Assembly (NCBI RefSeq): GCF_900497595.1
Contig: NZ_UFQO01000002.1
Coordinates: 1-64,000 of the forward strand
Length of the DNA: 64,000 bases
Origin: Treponema pectinovorum
GTDB taxonomy: Bacteria > Spirochaetota > Spirochaetia > Treponematales > Treponemataceae
Direction: 5' to 3'
Below are positions 25,676 through 34,561 of the stretch, one piece after another. Below the pieces are notes generated by a model that was given only the letters and a program-made list of their open reading frames with translations, had not been told where the DNA came from and did not search any database. A program made the position numbers and the translations under genes. The stretch's first letter is position 1. Each line of letters begins with the position of its first letter.

Positions 25676-27274
25676 TTATTTTGAAGTATATGCCAGTATA
25701 GAAATAACCGTTGTTATAGAACTCAAAACAACTGTAATAATTGGAGCATAATTGCTGAACAAAAATTTAAACGAATTTGATTTTGCAATTATCGTCGTTT
25801 CAGGTTCAATTTTATCAGTTTCCTTTAAGATATTTCCTTTTATGTCCATCAAAACTACGGAATCCCAAGAATTTTTATAAGTGTCAAAACCACCTGCAAG
25901 CCCAATATAATAACTGACATTTCTATCTGGAATATAAGGATAGCGACCTGGAGAATGCACTGCTCCAGAAACGCTTACAAAATACTGTCTAAATGGAACA
26001 ATTACTTTATCGTAAGAAACTATTTTGATGTTGTCCTTATCTTTGTCCTTATAGATATAATCTTCTGCGTCGATTGCTATTTTTTCGTCCTCACGAATTA
26101 TGTAACAATTTTTAAAATCTGCAGATTTAGAAAAAATTTCTCTATTTTTCCTAAAAAACGATGAATAAGTTTCGCCTTCGTCAAAAGTTAAGGTTACAAT
26201 TCCTGTTTCGTCGGGAATTACGCTGTTTGTTTCTTTTTCATCTTTTTTTTGAGATATAGCGCCTTCTAAATAAACTATTGCTCTGCGCTCATCTCTATCT
26301 GGAACATAAATCTTGTCAAAGTTCTGCAAAACAAAATCGTTTTGCTCGTAATCTTTACTCAAATAAATTCTTTCTTCTGGAATTACCGAATCTGCGGTCT
26401 TTCTTGTAATCTCGATTGAATTTTTATTCGCTCCAATTTTAAAGCCGTTTGCATAAGTTTTTATCAATGCAAGAAAATTTTCATCATCGTTTAATTCGTA
26501 TATTCCAGGTCGCTCTACAGAACCCGTAATTTGAACTTTTTTTGAAATCCTATTTATGACGATTGTGTCGTCTGGTCTTAAATATGGATCTTGCGAAAAA
26601 TCGCCTTCTCGTTTTGCTTTAAAAAGGTCGCAAAATTTTTCCTTTCCATCGCTAGCGATTATTTTTATGTTACGAATTGAAGAATAATCGGTAAGTTCAT
26701 CTTCTATTATTGAAGAAAGTCTCGACAGTGCCCACGCTTGTTTTTCTGTCGATTCTATAACTTCTCCTTTTATGCTTACTTTAAAGGTGGCAGGCGTTAT
26801 AAGAACAAACTGAACTCCGCTTAAAGGATAGTTGCGGTTTACAATCGATTCCACTTGGCGCTTTAATTCCACAAAAGTTTTTCCAGCAGCATTTATCGTT
26901 GCAAGATTTGCAATTTTTATTTGATAAGTTGAATCCACCGAAATCGTATAGTCGATTGGCGTTGTGCCAGCAGCAAAGGCAAGCCTATAAAAATCGCCTG
27001 CGGTTACAGGATAATCTTTTGCAGACATCGCAAGTGCAGAATTCATATAAGCTGAATCTTTCGTTAATACAGCAGTGGCACGTTCATTCGAAGTTGAAGA
27101 TTTAATTTTATCCGAATTAGAATTCTTTGCATTATCGCGGATTTTATCGCCCCTTAAATTGAATTCAGAATTCTCCTGTGAAGTCAAAATGCGATTCGCA
27201 GGAAAAGCAATCGTCTGGAAAATAAAAACATAAGCCAACAAGCTAGCGATAATTCTTGATTTTTCGATTTTCAT
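25676..27274 (-). CDS. Polysaccharide export protein (Wza-like, SLBB domains)
   Basis: 532 residues. Hydrophobic N-terminus (IIASLLAYVFIFQTIAFPA) is a signal peptide without a lipobox cysteine. The poly-export domain is at about 90-175 (AGDFYRLAFAAGTTPIDYTISVD onward). SLBB-type domains follow, marked by VQITGSVERPGIYEL and VSVSGAVHSPGRYPY. The C-terminal 25 residues form a membrane helix (PIITVVLSSITTVISILAY). It would build the periplasm-spanning/outer-membrane export channel. It lies 1 base after the Wzz-like gene, so the two are coupled. They are physically apart from the synthesis operon at 1-13 kb. Confidence 0.85.
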   Translation of the reverse strand: MKIEKSRIIASLLAYVFIFQTIAFPANRILTSQENSEFNLRGDKIRDNAKNSNSDKIKSSTSNERATAVLTKDSAYMNSALAMSAKDYPVTAGDFYRLAFAAGTTPIDYTISVDSTYQIKIANLATINAAGKTFVELKRQVESIVNRNYPLSGVQFVLITPATFKVSIKGEVIESTEKQAWALSRLSSIIEDELTDYSSIRNIKIIASDGKEKFCDLFKAKREGDFSQDPYLRPDDTIVINRISKKVQITGSVERPGIYELNDDENFLALIKTYANGFKIGANKNSIEITRKTADSVIPEERIYLSKDYEQNDFVLQNFDKIYVPDRDERRAIVYLEGAISQKKDEKETNSVIPDETGIVTLTFDEGETYSSFFRKNREIFSKSADFKNCYIIREDEKIAIDAEDYIYKDKDKDNIKIVSYDKVIVPFRQYFVSVSGAVHSPGRYPYIPDRNVSYYIGLAGGFDTYKNSWDSVVLMDIKGNILKETDKIEPETTIIAKSNSFKFLFSNYAPIITVVLSSITTVISILAYTSK

Positions 27275-27275
27275 T

Positions 27276-28295
27276 TTATCCTCTAAGTTTTTTCATTGCT
27301 TCTTTATCGTTTTTCACAGAATCTATCGCATTCAATAAAAATGCCATAAAAATGGAAATAAAGAATCCGGCAAAAGTCATTATTATGCAGAGTTTTCCTC
27401 TCGAAGGTGCAGATTTTTTGTCTGGAACTTCCGGACGTTCAAGAATCTGAAAGACTGGAGTTTCGCTTTGCATCTGGACTTTTAAAAGTTCATATTGCGT
27501 TTTTAATTGTCTGTAAACTTCTCTTTGAGCAGAAAGTTCAAGCTGAATTTTTGAACTTGCCAAAGCGACAGATGGAACTCCATATCCGCCGTAAGAAGTA
27601 GAATTTGCAAGCTTTTTAACTTCGTCTTCCAATTTTATAATTTCTTGATAACTTGAATCCAAGTTTTTTTCAAGATTTTCTTTTTGAATCTTATTTTTAT
27701 CAACTCCCAACTCATCAAATTTATTGCTGAGCCAATCAACTGTATAATTAACAATTTTCATTGCAAAAGCAGGGTCGATATTTTTGCAAGAAATTTTAAA
27801 AACAGAAGTATCTTTATCCATATCCGCAGAAAGCATCTTCTTTACAAATTCTCGACTGTCAGATTTTGGAAATTTTGATTTTGTAAATCTTTCATCAGAA
27901 AGGATGTCAAAATCTTTAACCACAGAATCCAAAAATGAATTAGATTTTACAAGATAGCCTGCGAGAGAACTGTAAGACGAACTTGATCCTGTATTTATTC
28001 CAGCAAGTCCTGCAAGAGAACCAAGCCCAGAAGAATTTAGCATGGAAGAAAGAGTTCCCGAAGAAGAATTGCTATCATTTATAAGCATATATGCAGATGA
28101 AGTATACATATTTGGAAGAAAAGATTTTTCTGGTGGAAGTTTTAACGAAATTATAGAGATTAAAACAGCAAGAGCAATAAAGCAAAGCGTAACGATTATA
28201 ATCATAACTTTGCGTTTTAAAAGAACAGAAAGCAAATCTATCAAAGAGATTTCTTCATTTTGATTTTTATCAAATTCTTGTTTTTGTTCACTCAT
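27276..28295 (-). CDS. Wzz-like chain-length determinant
   Basis: 339 residues. Two membrane helices flank a large periplasmic coiled-coil domain: VMIIIVTLCFIALAVLISII near residues 33-52, and LCIIMTFAGFFISIFMAFLL near 303-322. Just before the second helix is the proline-rich LERPEVPDKKSAPSRGK signature of Wzz/PCP proteins. It sets polysaccharide chain length. No tyrosine kinase domain or separate BY-kinase is visible. A Ser/Gly-rich segment (SSGTLSSMLNSSGLGSLAG) occupies the start of the periplasmic part. Confidence 0.87.
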   Translation of the reverse strand: MSEQKQEFDKNQNEEISLIDLLSVLLKRKVMIIIVTLCFIALAVLISIISLKLPPEKSFLPNMYTSSAYMLINDSNSSSGTLSSMLNSSGLGSLAGLAGINTGSSSSYSSLAGYLVKSNSFLDSVVKDFDILSDERFTKSKFPKSDSREFVKKMLSADMDKDTSVFKISCKNIDPAFAMKIVNYTVDWLSNKFDELGVDKNKIQKENLEKNLDSSYQEIIKLEDEVKKLANSTSYGGYGVPSVALASSKIQLELSAQREVYRQLKTQYELLKVQMQSETPVFQILERPEVPDKKSAPSRGKLCIIMTFAGFFISIFMAFLLNAIDSVKNDKEAMKKLRG

Positions 28296-28515
28296 AATCG
28301 CAAATTATAACCGTTTTTTTGAACCTTTGTCAGCAAATTACATTTTTATAAAAGTTTTTATACAAAGTACAAAAAATTGAAAATTAAAATCTATTTCTTT
28401 ATAATTTTAAAATCTTAATTCTAAATCGCAATTTTACAACACGTACATCATTTTATAAAACTTATATATAATTATATAATATAGAAGAATCTTGATTCAA
28501 AGGCAGAGGTTTTAT

Positions 28516-29706
28516 ATGTATTCAAAATCCGAAGTAATCGATTATATAAACGAAGAAGATGTAAAATTTATTCGCCTTGCATATATCGATTTTTCTGGCA
28601 AACAAAAAAATGTTTCGATTTTGGCAGGAGAATTAGAGAGAGCGTTTAGCGAAGGAATTTCTTTTGACGCTTCCGCAATCGAAGGTTTTCAGGATTCTGC
28701 AACTTCTGATCTTTTTTTGCATCCTGACCCTTCAACGCTTTCTTTAATTCCGTGGAGGCCGACTTCTGGCAAAGTTGTGCGAATGTTTTGCGACATAAAA
28801 TATCCAGACGGAAAGCCTTACGAAAAAGATTGCCGCTATCTTTTAAAACAAGCCGTAAAAAAAGCAAAAGAAGAATATTCTCTCGAATTTAAATTTGGAA
28901 CAGAATTTGAATTTTATCTATTTAGATTTAACGAAGCTAACTATCCATCAGTTCCTTTTGATGATGCGGGTTATATGGATATTTCACCAGATGACAAGGG
29001 TGAAAACATAAGGCGCGAGATAAATTTTACGCTCGAACAGATGGGAATCACCCCAGAATTGAGTCATCACGAAGCAGGGCCTGGTCAAAACGAAATTGAT
29101 TTTCGCTCATCGAATGCACAAACCGCAGCAGATAACGCTTCAACTTTTAAATGGGTTGTGCGCACAAAAGCAGAATCAAATGGGCTTTATGCAGATTTTT
29201 CGCCAAAACCGCTACCAAAAAAGCCAGGCAACGGCTTACACATAAACATCAGTGTCAACAGAGCCGAAAAAATGCCTCAAATTCTTGCAGGAATTTTAGA
29301 GCATTTAAGCGAATTGACATATTTTTTAAATAGTTCCGACAATTCGTATGCGAGGATAAAAAGTCCAAAAGTGCCAAAAATTATTTCATGGGGCGTTCAA
29401 AATCGTTCTTGCGTTATAAGAGTACCGTCAAAAAATCAAAACGAGAGAATTCAACTGCGTTCTCCAGATAGCACCTGCAATATATATCTGGCATTCACGC
29501 TTTTAATATATGCCGCTCTAGATGGAATAGAAAACGACTATCCGTTACCAGAACCTGTAAAAGAAAATCTTTTTCAAAGCAAAAACGAAAGCGATGAAGC
29601 TTTTATAAAAAGGACTGCAAAATTTAAAACGATTCCACAATCGCTTGACCAGGCAAAAGATATTGCAAAAAAAAGTGAATTTATCCGCAGATATATAAAA
29701 TTTTAA
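28516..29706 (+). CDS. glnA: Glutamine synthetase, class I, C-terminally short
   Basis: 396 residues from the ATG at 28516, chosen for AGAGG 7 bases upstream. Motifs: FDASAIEGF (near residue 55), the GTEFEFYLF metal site, AGPGQNEIDF, and KPLPKKPGNGLHINIS (ATP-binding loop). NRSCVIRVP and IQLRSPDSTCN follow. Class I enzymes are usually about 440-470 residues; here the protein ends soon after the DYPLPEPV segment, so the last 40 or so residues and the usual adenylylation loop are missing. It makes glutamine from glutamate and ammonia. An ANTAR regulator follows 25 bases downstream. Confidence 0.9.
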   Translation: MYSKSEVIDYINEEDVKFIRLAYIDFSGKQKNVSILAGELERAFSEGISFDASAIEGFQDSATSDLFLHPDPSTLSLIPWRPTSGKVVRMFCDIKYPDGKPYEKDCRYLLKQAVKKAKEEYSLEFKFGTEFEFYLFRFNEANYPSVPFDDAGYMDISPDDKGENIRREINFTLEQMGITPELSHHEAGPGQNEIDFRSSNAQTAADNASTFKWVVRTKAESNGLYADFSPKPLPKKPGNGLHINISVNRAEKMPQILAGILEHLSELTYFLNSSDNSYARIKSPKVPKIISWGVQNRSCVIRVPSKNQNERIQLRSPDSTCNIYLAFTLLIYAALDGIENDYPLPEPVKENLFQSKNESDEAFIKRTAKFKTIPQSLDQAKDIAKKSEFIRRYIKF

Positions 29707-29731
29707 AGGTTTTAATTTATAAGGAATTTTA

Positions 29732-30298
29732 ATGACTTGGGAAACATACAGCGTTCTTGTTGTTGCTAAAGACATAAAAAATTCAACTCTTATGCATTCA
29801 ATCCTTGTACAGCCAACTTTTGAGGTTATTCAAACAACGGATTTTAACGAAGCACGACGACTTTGTTCCGAAAGAGTTTTTAACATCGTAATTGTAGAAT
29901 TTTTAGATGGAAGCGGAACAGAGTTTGCAATCGACATTTCTTCGCACACAAGCTCAATTCTTTTAATCGCTCCAGTTCAAATTTTTGACCAAATAAGTTA
30001 TTCTGTCGAACCTTACGGCATCTTGACGATAAAAAGCCCATTCGACAGCTTTTATTTTTACAACATGATAAAAATCGCAGTTGCAGTTCAATACAAAGTT
30101 AAGTTGCTTTCGAGCCAGACGATAAAATTAAAAGAGAAAATGGAAGAGATAAGGCTTGTAAACAGAGCAAAAATGCTTTTAATGCAAAAAGACGGATTTA
30201 CAGAACAGCAAGCACATCGCTATATAGAAAAACAAGCGATGGACAAAAGCCAAAAACGACTTCAAATAGCAGAAGAAATAATAAAAAATTACACTTAG
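29732..30298 (+). CDS. ANTAR-domain antiterminator with receiver-like domain
   Basis: 188 residues. N-terminal receiver-like domain (about 6-110), but the usual phosphorylated aspartate position is Glu56 (IVIVEFLDG), while the conserved lysine (TIKSPF) remains. A helical linker leads to the ANTAR RNA-binding domain (about 130-185: LVNRAKMLLMQKDGFTEQQA). ANTAR proteins bind paired hexaloop hairpins and prevent termination, often for nitrogen genes. Pairing with glnA supports a nitrogen role. The Glu may mimic phosphorylation; that is inference. No dual-hairpin target is visible in the glnA leader. Confidence 0.87.
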   Translation: MTWETYSVLVVAKDIKNSTLMHSILVQPTFEVIQTTDFNEARRLCSERVFNIVIVEFLDGSGTEFAIDISSHTSSILLIAPVQIFDQISYSVEPYGILTIKSPFDSFYFYNMIKIAVAVQYKVKLLSSQTIKLKEKMEEIRLVNRAKMLLMQKDGFTEQQAHRYIEKQAMDKSQKRLQIAEEIIKNYT

Positions 30299-30381
30299 AT
30301 TTTGCCTTTTGAAAAGAATGTTTTAGGCACACAGTGTTGCTCTTTCCGCATATATCTTACGACTGAATTTAACAACTAGTG

Positions 30382-30411
30382 TTGAACAATACTTATTAAA
30401 TATATTATAGT
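30382..30411 (+). promoter_or_regulatory. Sigma-70-type promoter of the SemiSWEET gene
   Basis: TTGAAC (30382-30387), 18-base AT-rich spacer, TATAGT (30406-30411). It fits a start of transcription near 30418, about 47 bases before the ATG. Confidence 0.55.
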
Positions 30412-30434
30412 TGGGATAAATTTGTAAATTTTGA

Positions 30435-30459
30435 TTAAAAATCGTAGATTTTTAAGGGG
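30435..30459 (+). promoter_or_regulatory. Inverted repeat merging into the ribosome binding site
   Basis: TTAAAAATC-GTA-GATTTTTAA is a perfect 9-base inverted repeat whose right arm runs into the AAGGGG ribosome binding site of the SemiSWEET gene. As RNA it could tuck the start of the ribosome site into a weak hairpin; as DNA it could be an operator. Confidence 0.4.
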
Positions 30460-30464
30460 TTATA

Positions 30465-30722
30465 ATGAGCGAAAATAAATTAAAAATTCTCGGCTGGATA
30501 GGAACTGCGCTATCGGTTACCATGTACATATCTTATATTCCGCAGATTATGAATAATTTGAATGGAAATAAAACTATTTTTCTTCAGCCTTTAGCAGCGG
30601 CAATAAACTGCACGATATGGGTTTTATATGCGCTTCTAAAAGACAAAAAAGATTATCCACTTGCGGCAGCAAATGCTCCAGGCGTTATTTTCGGCTTGAT
30701 AGCAGCAATTACCGCTTTATAA
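30465..30722 (+). CDS. SemiSWEET sugar transporter
   Basis: 85 residues with three membrane helices, exactly one triple-helix bundle. The PQ motif occurs as MYISYIPQIMNN, and NCTIWVLYALLKDKKDYPLA carries the family's conserved asparagine and tryptophan in the last helix. SemiSWEETs dimerise to make a passive sugar (often sucrose) transporter. AAGGGG precedes the ATG. Stand-alone gene with its own promoter. Confidence 0.9.
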   Translation: MSENKLKILGWIGTALSVTMYISYIPQIMNNLNGNKTIFLQPLAAAINCTIWVLYALLKDKKDYPLAAANAPGVIFGLIAAITAL

Positions 30723-30830
30723 AACACAGCACAAGGTCGAATCTCGAAGGATTTAGCATTGTTAAACCTGTTAAGCACATTTTTGACCGCTTAAATTCTT
30801 CAATAATTTGACTATCTGTTTGATTTAGCG

Positions 30831-31316
30831 TTAATTGTTCTTCACCGATTTTTCATTTTCGATAAGGATTAAAACTTCTTCTTTTGTAATTGGAGTATTC
30901 TGTTCATAGGCTTTTCTGTTTTTTTCGATTTCTTCAAATGACCAAAGCCTTCCGTTATTCATTCCAGGACAATCTTTTGCGCAGTCTTCCCAACTGTATT
31001 TTGATTCAACAATCCACGACCAGAACGGCCAAGTTGAACACTGCACAGGGCGCGCTTCATAACAAGAACAGCCATTTTTCCACATTATGCAGTCGTAATT
31101 TTTTTGTTCTTTTAAAGCCAAAACCTGCTTTCCAGAATAGTAAGTTGCCCATCGGCAATAAACAGCCACAAATGCTTCGACTTTCATCTTAGAAAAATCG
31201 CAAAGCACGGTTAAATCTCTTTTTGAAAGATAAACAAATCCTGGCGAATGCCCACAGCAAAAAGAACAGCGCTTGCATCCAAAATTTAGTCCATCTTTAT
31301 AAAACGGTTCTGACAT
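30831..31316 (-). CDS. YkgJ-type cysteine cluster protein
   Basis: 161 residues from the ATG at 31316; a longer frame to 31352 adds residues with no better ribosome site. Cysteine pattern typical of the YkgJ (UPF0153) family: FGCKRCSFCCGHSPGFVYLS, then NGCSCYEARPVQCSTWPFW, then CAKDCPG. These likely bind a zinc or iron-sulfur centre. The function of the family is unsettled. No operon partner; the antiporter gene downstream is on the same strand but far off. Confidence 0.82.
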   Translation of the reverse strand: MSEPFYKDGLNFGCKRCSFCCGHSPGFVYLSKRDLTVLCDFSKMKVEAFVAVYCRWATYYSGKQVLALKEQKNYDCIMWKNGCSCYEARPVQCSTWPFWSWIVESKYSWEDCAKDCPGMNNGRLWSFEEIEKNRKAYEQNTPITKEEVLILIENEKSVKNN

Positions 31317-31461
31317 AACCAAGATATTAGCATAAATAACAAAAACCGACACAACTCGATTTTATATCGGTCATTTTAGGCACAGAAATCAATTTTTTGC
31401 TCCCCATTCTATCCCCCTTTTTTCCCCATTCTCCCTCTCCCCTTTCGCACAATAAAAAAAA

Positions 31462-31507
31462 AGCCCCTTTAAAATTGAACTCAAATCGTTCAACTCCAAA
31501 GGAGCCT
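31462..31507 (-). terminator. Terminator of the NhaC gene
   Basis: Leftward: AGGCTCCTTTGGAGTTGAAC pairs with GTTCAATTTTAAAGGGGCTT, followed by a run of nine T. It lies 30-75 bases past the antiporter stop. Confidence 0.85.
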
Positions 31508-31535
31508 CTTTCGGCAAATTGCTTTTATATTTTAA

Positions 31536-33110
31536 CTACAAATTTCTTTCCAAGTTTGCCCTCTTTTTTAACAATTTTTTTAAGACAATCAAAGTCGTAA
31601 AGAGCGAAACAATTCCAACAGAAAAAGATATGATTCCGCTTACCAAAAGTCCCAAAGAATGTGTACAGCCTGCAACTATGTAAGAAACAAACGAAATTGT
31701 GGCAACCGTCATTGCGTAATAAATCTGTGTATTTACGTGATTTACGTGATTACATCCTGCGCCTGCACTCGCCATTATAGTAGTGTCGCTTATTGGAGAA
31801 GTGTGATCTCCACAAACCGCACCTGCCATACATGCAGAAATAGAAATTACTCTTATAGGGTCTGAAGTATCGGGAAATGCTGCAATACAAATAGGAATCA
31901 AAATTCCAAAAGTTCCCCAAGAAGTTCCTGTAGAAAACGCCAAGAAAATAGCAACTATAAAGACTATAGCTGGCAAGAACATCTTAAACGCTCCTGCGCT
32001 CCTAGAAACAAGCCCTGCTACATAACTTGCAGCGCCAAGACTGTCTGTCATACCTTTTAAAGTCCAAGCCAAAGTCAAAATCAATATTGCAGGAACCATC
32101 GATTTAAAACCGTCTGGAATGCAAGACATAAATTCCTTAAATTTTAAAACTCCGCGCGACATATAAACAACAAAAGTTATAATCAAAGCGGCAAGCGCAC
32201 CCAAAACCAAACCTACAGATGCATCAGAAGAAGCAAATGCTTCTATAAAATTTAAATAAGCAGGATTTGCAACCATCTCGCCTTCAACTTTACCGGGAAC
32301 AGTTGCAGCAAAAAAACCGCCGGAATAAATCATTCCCAATACACACATTACGATTAGCACGGCAACAGGAAGAATCAAATCTATAACTCCACCGTTACCA
32401 ACTGCTTCTTTTTCGGCTGTTGTTTTTTCATCTGAACTTCGGCTTTCTCCAAAAGGATTTTCAAATTTTGTCATAGGCCCATATTCAAATCTCATAAGAA
32501 CGAGGGTAAACATCATTACGATTGTAAAGAGCGCATAAAAATTGAATGGAATCGCTTTACAAAAAAGGGCAATTCCGTTTTCGCCTTCGCTAACAAAGCC
32601 AGCAACCGCGGCCGCCCAAGAAGAAATAGGTGCAATTATACAAATTGGTGCCGCAGTAGAATCTATCAAATACGAAAGTTTTTCTTTGGAAACACCGTAT
32701 TTGTCTGTAACAGGTTTCATAACAGAGCCAACGGTAAGACAGTTAAAATAGTCATCGATAAAAATTAAAATTCCAAGACAGATTGTTGCAAGTTGAGCGC
32801 CAACCTTTGTCTTAATGTGTTTTTGCGCCCAATTTCCAAAAGCAGCAGAACCGCCAGCTTTATTCATCAAAGAAACCATCGCTCCCAACAAAACAAGGAA
32901 AACTAAAATTCCGACATTCCAGCTGTTAGAAAGTTGAGCAATAAAACCGTCGTTTACAACATGGCTAAAAAATCCTGTAAACGAAAGCCCAGAATAAAAA
33001 ACTCCGCCAATCAAAATTCCAACAAAAAGCGAAGAATAAACCTCTTTTGAAATCAACGCCAAAGCAATCGCAACAATCGCAGGCACCAACGACCAAAAAG
33101 TTCCAATCAT
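31536..33110 (-). CDS. NhaC-type Na+/H+ antiporter
   Basis: 524 residues from the ATG at 33110, chosen because TTTGGAGT lies just before it and the protein then opens with the first helix (GTFWSLVPAIVAIALALIS). About 12-13 membrane helices. Family segments: FIDDYFNCLTVGSVMKPVTD, APICIIAPISSWAAAVAG, FSTGTSWGTFGILIPI and GDHTSPISDTTIMASAGAGC. These are typical of the NhaC/malate-lactate antiporter family. It probably extrudes sodium, possibly linked to an organic acid. Single gene. Confidence 0.9.
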   Translation of the reverse strand: MIGTFWSLVPAIVAIALALISKEVYSSLFVGILIGGVFYSGLSFTGFFSHVVNDGFIAQLSNSWNVGILVFLVLLGAMVSLMNKAGGSAAFGNWAQKHIKTKVGAQLATICLGILIFIDDYFNCLTVGSVMKPVTDKYGVSKEKLSYLIDSTAAPICIIAPISSWAAAVAGFVSEGENGIALFCKAIPFNFYALFTIVMMFTLVLMRFEYGPMTKFENPFGESRSSDEKTTAEKEAVGNGGVIDLILPVAVLIVMCVLGMIYSGGFFAATVPGKVEGEMVANPAYLNFIEAFASSDASVGLVLGALAALIITFVVYMSRGVLKFKEFMSCIPDGFKSMVPAILILTLAWTLKGMTDSLGAASYVAGLVSRSAGAFKMFLPAIVFIVAIFLAFSTGTSWGTFGILIPICIAAFPDTSDPIRVISISACMAGAVCGDHTSPISDTTIMASAGAGCNHVNHVNTQIYYAMTVATISFVSYIVAGCTHSLGLLVSGIISFSVGIVSLFTTLIVLKKLLKKRANLERNL

Positions 33111-33250
33111 TTTGTACTCCAAATGCAAAGGTTCAACGCGCAAAGCAAACGTCAAACGCTCCATAAAAAAATATGAAAGCATTATACAATTTGTTTTTTT
33201 TTACTTCCACGTGTTTATAAAAATTTTTATATTTTTACAGATTTTTTTTC

Positions 33251-33353
33251 GGGCGGCTTTTTGCTTTCGCAAAAAACGGGCTATTCGGGGTTCCGCTATT
33301 CGCTCCATTGGCGTTCCGCCAACGGCTTCGCCGCCTCTACTATCCCTTGCCGC
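33251..33353 (+). repeat. Dispersed GC-rich repeat, full copy
   Basis: Starts GGGCGGCTTTTTGCTTTCGC, continues GGGCTATTCGGGGTTCCGCT and ATTGGCGTTCCGCCAACGGC, ends CTATCCCTTGCCGC. Near-identical in word order to the reverse complement of 19440-19552. The flanks are AT-rich. It includes the palindromic words TTGGCG/CGCCAA and GCGGCGAAGCC. Confidence 0.8.
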
Positions 33354-33545
33354 ACAGGATGTGCGGTTACAAACATACTTCGACAGTTTTGCAAAAAACT
33401 GTCAGTTCAAGAAAAACACGGACGTTTTTCTTGAAACCTATCCCTTGCCGCTGTAAGCTCGCAGGCGGGTAGCGGGGCTACAAGTAGACCCTTGCCGCAC
33501 AGGATGTGCGGTTACAAACATACTTCGACAGTTTTGCAAAAAAAA
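33344..33545 (+). repeat. Hairpin array with a 55-base direct repeat
   Basis: Two identical 55-base copies at 33344-33398 and 33489-33543, each opening CCCTTGCCGCACAGGATGTG and ending CGACAGTTTTGCAAAAAA. Within: CCGCACA/TGTGCGG stem in each copy; GACAGTTTT/AAAACTGTC at about 33382-33403; TTCAAGAAAAAC/GTTTTTCTTGAA at about 33406-33435; and a partial third CTATCCCTTGCCG at 33438-33450. The 542-base gap between the antiporter and the lipoprotein gene is filled mostly by these repeats. Confidence 0.8.
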
Positions 33546-33652
33546 TAACTTTCAGAAAGAAAAATCGCTCATCATATTTCAATAAAGTTTATTATCATTT
33601 ATGCCGATAATATTCTGCTTTGCTGTATTTAAAAATGCGGAGGTAAATTTTT

Positions 33653-34528
33653 ATGAAAAAATCTTGGATTTCAATTTCTTTTTTTTGCATTTTTGCGTTG
33701 AGTGCAATACTTATTTCTTCATGCGTAATAAGCGAATCTCAAGGCGAAGATTTGCCAGAACCTACGGTTGCAGAAAGCACTTCTGATTTTACAATTTCTT
33801 TTCCTTCAATCGCAAAAATGAAGTATGCAAACATAATCCGCCTTTCTTCTTCCACTGCAAATTTTGAAAACCCAACAAAAACAAATATAGGGCAAGTTAT
33901 CCCCAACGATTTAGAAAATTTAGCATCCACCTACCAGTTTGTAGATTCCCACACAGCAACAGGAGTTTTTTATAAATATTTAATCCGCTATTACAACGGC
34001 TCTGTATACAAGTACACTTTACCAAACAACAAAGTTTTAGAGGGACTTTCTACTTCAGAAGCAAATCTTCCTTCCTCAATTACAGCAGACTGCACAATAA
34101 ACGAAGCAACAGGCACTTATACTATAAAACTTTCGTCGGCAGTAACTCTGCCTGCAAATTTTTCACTTCTTTCTGTCTTAGTTTCCAACGGAACTAACGA
34201 AAGACCTTTTAATCTTGCAACAGCAGCACAAGCTGCAACAAATACCGCAGCAGTTATAGATTTACAAAAAGAGCTTTCTCAAGAATTTTTAGATTGCAAA
34301 ATCAAATTTACAGGAGTTTGTGCTATTTCACCTAGAGTTGTTTCAACAGGAAGTCATCCTTACAAATATTACTATTGGACAAACAAAGCAACGGTCACAA
34401 CTACAATAAACTACACAGACAAAAATGGCGATGTGCAAGCAGTTGATCCAAATTCTGCCGTTATAATTCCTTCCTCATCGCATCCCGAAAACGAGTTTGA
34501 CTTTAGTTCTAGGAGTTTAAATTTTTAG
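33653..34528 (+). CDS. Lipoprotein of unknown function
   Basis: 291 residues. Signal peptide with a lipobox ending in ISSC (cleavage before Cys24) after FFCIFALSAILI. The mature part is Ser/Thr-rich and probably beta-rich, with no motif I recognise; it ends with SSRSLNF. GCGGAGGT precedes the ATG. It is probably exposed at or anchored to a membrane, as is common for spirochaete lipoproteins. Convergent with the TetR gene. Confidence 0.75.
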   Translation: MKKSWISISFFCIFALSAILISSCVISESQGEDLPEPTVAESTSDFTISFPSIAKMKYANIIRLSSSTANFENPTKTNIGQVIPNDLENLASTYQFVDSHTATGVFYKYLIRYYNGSVYKYTLPNNKVLEGLSTSEANLPSSITADCTINEATGTYTIKLSSAVTLPANFSLLSVLVSNGTNERPFNLATAAQAATNTAAVIDLQKELSQEFLDCKIKFTGVCAISPRVVSTGSHPYKYYYWTNKATVTTTINYTDKNGDVQAVDPNSAVIIPSSSHPENEFDFSSRSLNF

Positions 34529-34561
34529 CAAAATTATCGATTTTGCAGGATTGATTAAAAA

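Noticed and set aside
28516-29706. glnA as a pseudogene
   Set aside because: All active-site motifs are intact; only the C-terminus is short, and the downstream gene keeps a normal spacing.
33112-33456. 114-codon rightward open frame upstream of the lipoprotein
   Set aside because: It crosses the antiporter start region and the repeat; no ribosome site and no coding character.
33344-33545. Possible CRISPR array (repeated units with hairpins)
   Set aside because: Only two exact 55-base copies with one 90-base interval and no regular spacers or cas genes.
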